Shown: piece by piece, positions 11,844 through 12,857 of the stretch
Layout: each line of letters begins with the position of its first letter
Numbering within the stretch: position 1 is the stretch's first letter
Origin: an uncultured Oscillospiraceae bacterium
GTDB taxonomy: Bacteria; Bacillota; Clostridia; Oscillospirales; Oscillospiraceae
Reading direction: 5' to 3'
DNA: 12,857 nucleotides
Assembly (NCBI GenBank): GCA_934589225.1
Contig: CAKTNS010000056.1
Span: 1-12,857, forward strand
Made by a program: the position numbers and the translations under genes
Notes under the pieces: generated by a model
What the model was told of the DNA's origin: nothing
Database searches by the model: none
The model's input: only the letters and a program-made list of their open reading frames with translations

Positions 11844-12648
11844 ATTTCCGGCGGTGATCTTCGCGGGACTGCTGCATACGGCGGCAGGGGGCACCTGGCC
11901 CGGGGTGGGGCTGCTGGCCCTGCTGGGGGCGGTGCTGCGAAGACTCCCGGGGGCGGGGCGATGCCACGGGGGCTGGGGAAAATATGCACAGGGCCTGTGG
12001 AGTATTTTTGTGGCGGCCCAGGTGCTGGCCTGGACCGGCAGCTGCTGGGAGGATGGGGCCGCGGCGGCCTGGGCACCTGCGGTGCTGCTGGCGGTGGCCC
12101 TGTGGCTGGCCGCCAAGGGGCCGGAAGCTCTGGGAAACGCCGCCGGAGTGCTGGGGCTTCTGCAGCTGGGCCTGGCCGGGGTGGTGCTGCTGACGGCGGT
12201 GGGAGAAATCAGGCTTCAGAACCTGACACCCAGGCTGATCTGGCCCGGCGGGTGGCTGCTGGTCCTAATGCTTCTGCCGGAGGAGGGAAAACGAAAAAGT
12301 CTGGCAGCGCCCTGGGCAGTGCTGTGCAGCCTGGTGACGGTGGGGGTTCTTGGATACGCCGGGGAAAAGGGCTTCTACGAAATGAGCAGGAGCATTTCCT
12401 TTTTTGGGGCGGTGAAACGCCTGGAAGCACTGGCAGCCGTAGGCCTGACGGCGGGGTTCACGGTGCTACTGGCAAAGCTTCTGGAACTGGCTGCGGCCGG
12501 GGGAAAATACTGGCCGGGGGCGGTGGCGGCCTATATTCTTTTTCAAAGCGGATTACAGATTCCGGGCATCTATGCCGCGGGAATCAGCGCGTTCCTGTGG
12601 TGTGTGCTTCCGGCCTTTTTGCAGAACAAGAATAGCGAAACTATTTAG
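11812..12648 (+). CDS. Short GerB-like spore germination permease, TTG start
   Basis: This encodes 278 very hydrophobic residues with about eight to ten membrane segments. The TTG at 11812 is taken as start because GAGGAGG (11797-11803) lies 8 bases before it; the nearby ATG at 11807 is in another frame and gives only 16 codons. The gene overlaps the end of the GerC-like gene by 32 bases. 'GFYEMSRSISFFGAVKRLEA' (residues about 187-206) resembles the region of GerAB proteins where an aromatic-rich loop precedes 'R.E.L'. GerB subunits, members of the APC transporter superfamily, normally have about 365 residues, so this one is shortened. With GerA and the GerC-like gene upstream it probably completes a germinant receptor and would carry the ligand-binding pocket. 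The overlapping frame at 11961-12635 is a GC-rich shadow. Confidence 0.65.
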   Translation: MRTDRQNRSPKFPAVIFAGLLHTAAGGTWPGVGLLALLGAVLRRLPGAGRCHGGWGKYAQGLWSIFVAAQVLAWTGSCWEDGAAAAWAPAVLLAVALWLAAKGPEALGNAAGVLGLLQLGLAGVVLLTAVGEIRLQNLTPRLIWPGGWLLVLMLLPEEGKRKSLAAPWAVLCSLVTVGVLGYAGEKGFYEMSRSISFFGAVKRLEALAAVGLTAGFTVLLAKLLELAAAGGKYWPGAVAAYILFQSGLQIPGIYAAGISAFLWCVLPAFLQNKNSETI

Positions 12649-12679
12649 AATAAAATGACGCGTAAAAACGCAAAAGGTC

Positions 12680-12697
12680 AGAAGAGAAATCTTTTTT
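12680..12697 (+). terminator. Weak terminator candidate after the germination operon
   Basis: AGAAGA (12680-12685) can pair with TCTTTT (12690-12695), with one G-U pair, over a GAAA tetraloop and then TT. The stem is short and AT-rich, so termination here is uncertain. Confidence 0.35.
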
Positions 12698-12747
12698 AGG
12701 AAAAAATTAAAAAAGTGCTTGACAAATTCTGTATTTGATGTTAATAT
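12698..12747 (+). promoter_or_regulatory. Strong promoter with A-tract upstream element (stable-RNA type)
   Basis: TTGACA (12719-12724), 17 bp, TAATAT (12742-12747). The preceding 12701-12714 is nearly pure A/T (AAAAAATTAAAAAA), like an UP element. The arrangement A-tract, GTGCTTGACA is typical of rRNA promoters in Firmicutes. Confidence 0.7.
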
Positions 12748-12753
12748 CATGAA

Positions 12754-12857
12754 GCTTTCAGCGGGAAGCCCCAACGAAAGCGGCTGCATCTTGTAAATTG
12801 AATAACGTAAAGACAAACTATAACACCTTGGACAATTAATGGAATTGTTTAAGCGTA
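12754..12857 (+). other. Structured leader, possibly of an rRNA operon starting beyond the window
   Basis: Just after the promoter, GCTTTC (12754-12759) pairs with GAAAGC (12776-12781), enclosing GGG-AAG-CCC (12763-12771). After it comes ATCTTGTAAATTGAATAACG (12789-12808), similar in form to the CTTTGAAAA-CTGAATAA sequences containing boxA in rRNA leaders and spacers. No open frame on either strand is convincing here. The identity of the downstream transcript is inferred only. Confidence 0.4.

Noticed and set aside
11807..11857. ATG at 11807 as the start of the GerB-like gene, or a frameshift there
   Set aside because: That frame stops after 16 codons and the ATG is too near the ribosome site. 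TTG at 11812 has correct spacing and opens the long hydrophobic frame, so no frameshift is needed.
11961..12635. A 224-codon + strand frame overlapping the GerB-like gene
   Set aside because: Gly/Arg-rich peptide with no membrane segments and no ribosome site; it is a codon-bias shadow of the TTG-started frame.

Overview
The window reads as chromosomal DNA of a spore-forming, Gram-positive anaerobe, most likely a GC-rich member of the Clostridia close to Oscillospiraceae. The reasons are a GerA/GerC/GerB-type germination operon, lipoprotein ABC-transporter binding proteins with Clostridia-style signal peptides, AGGAGG-type ribosome binding sites, consensus sigma-A-like promoters, and a cluster of short palindromic repeats in GC-rich DNA. 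The taxon is an inference from gene style, with no marker gene inside the window. All supported genes lie on the + strand.

Left part (1-4040): the 3' end of a secreted-looking beta-rich (OB-fold-like) protein, a small GtrA-family membrane protein, and a three-gene ABC transporter of the TrpXYZ type: lipoprotein binding protein, BPD_transp_2 permease and ATPase. The transporter has a clear promoter with a paired-box operator-like region upstream, a hairpin between the binding-protein and permease genes, and a strong terminator.

Middle part (4041-5170): about 1.1 kb without a credible gene. Its left three quarters is packed with repeats: a heptamer array, at least six GTAG-headed hairpins with a shared tail (REP-like), and an inverted pair of a second family nested inside one pair of the first. 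Its right quarter is AT-rich and holds the promoter of the next operon.

Right-middle (5171-9128): a second ABC uptake operon of the polar amino acid type (binding protein, permease, GlnQ-type ATPase) ending in an AbgB-like M20 amidohydrolase. The arrangement suggests import of an amide-linked amino acid conjugate and its cleavage in the cytoplasm. A terminator that looks derived from a repeat, and a second promoter with a long 5' hairpin, separate the binding-protein gene from the rest.

Right part (9129-12857): a Phd/YefM-RelE/ParE toxin-antitoxin pair behind a perfect consensus promoter, then a compact germination operon (GerA, a short GerC-like protein without lipobox, and a short GerB-like permease starting at TTG). 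The window ends in a strong promoter and structured leader that resemble the start of a stable-RNA (rRNA) operon lying just outside.
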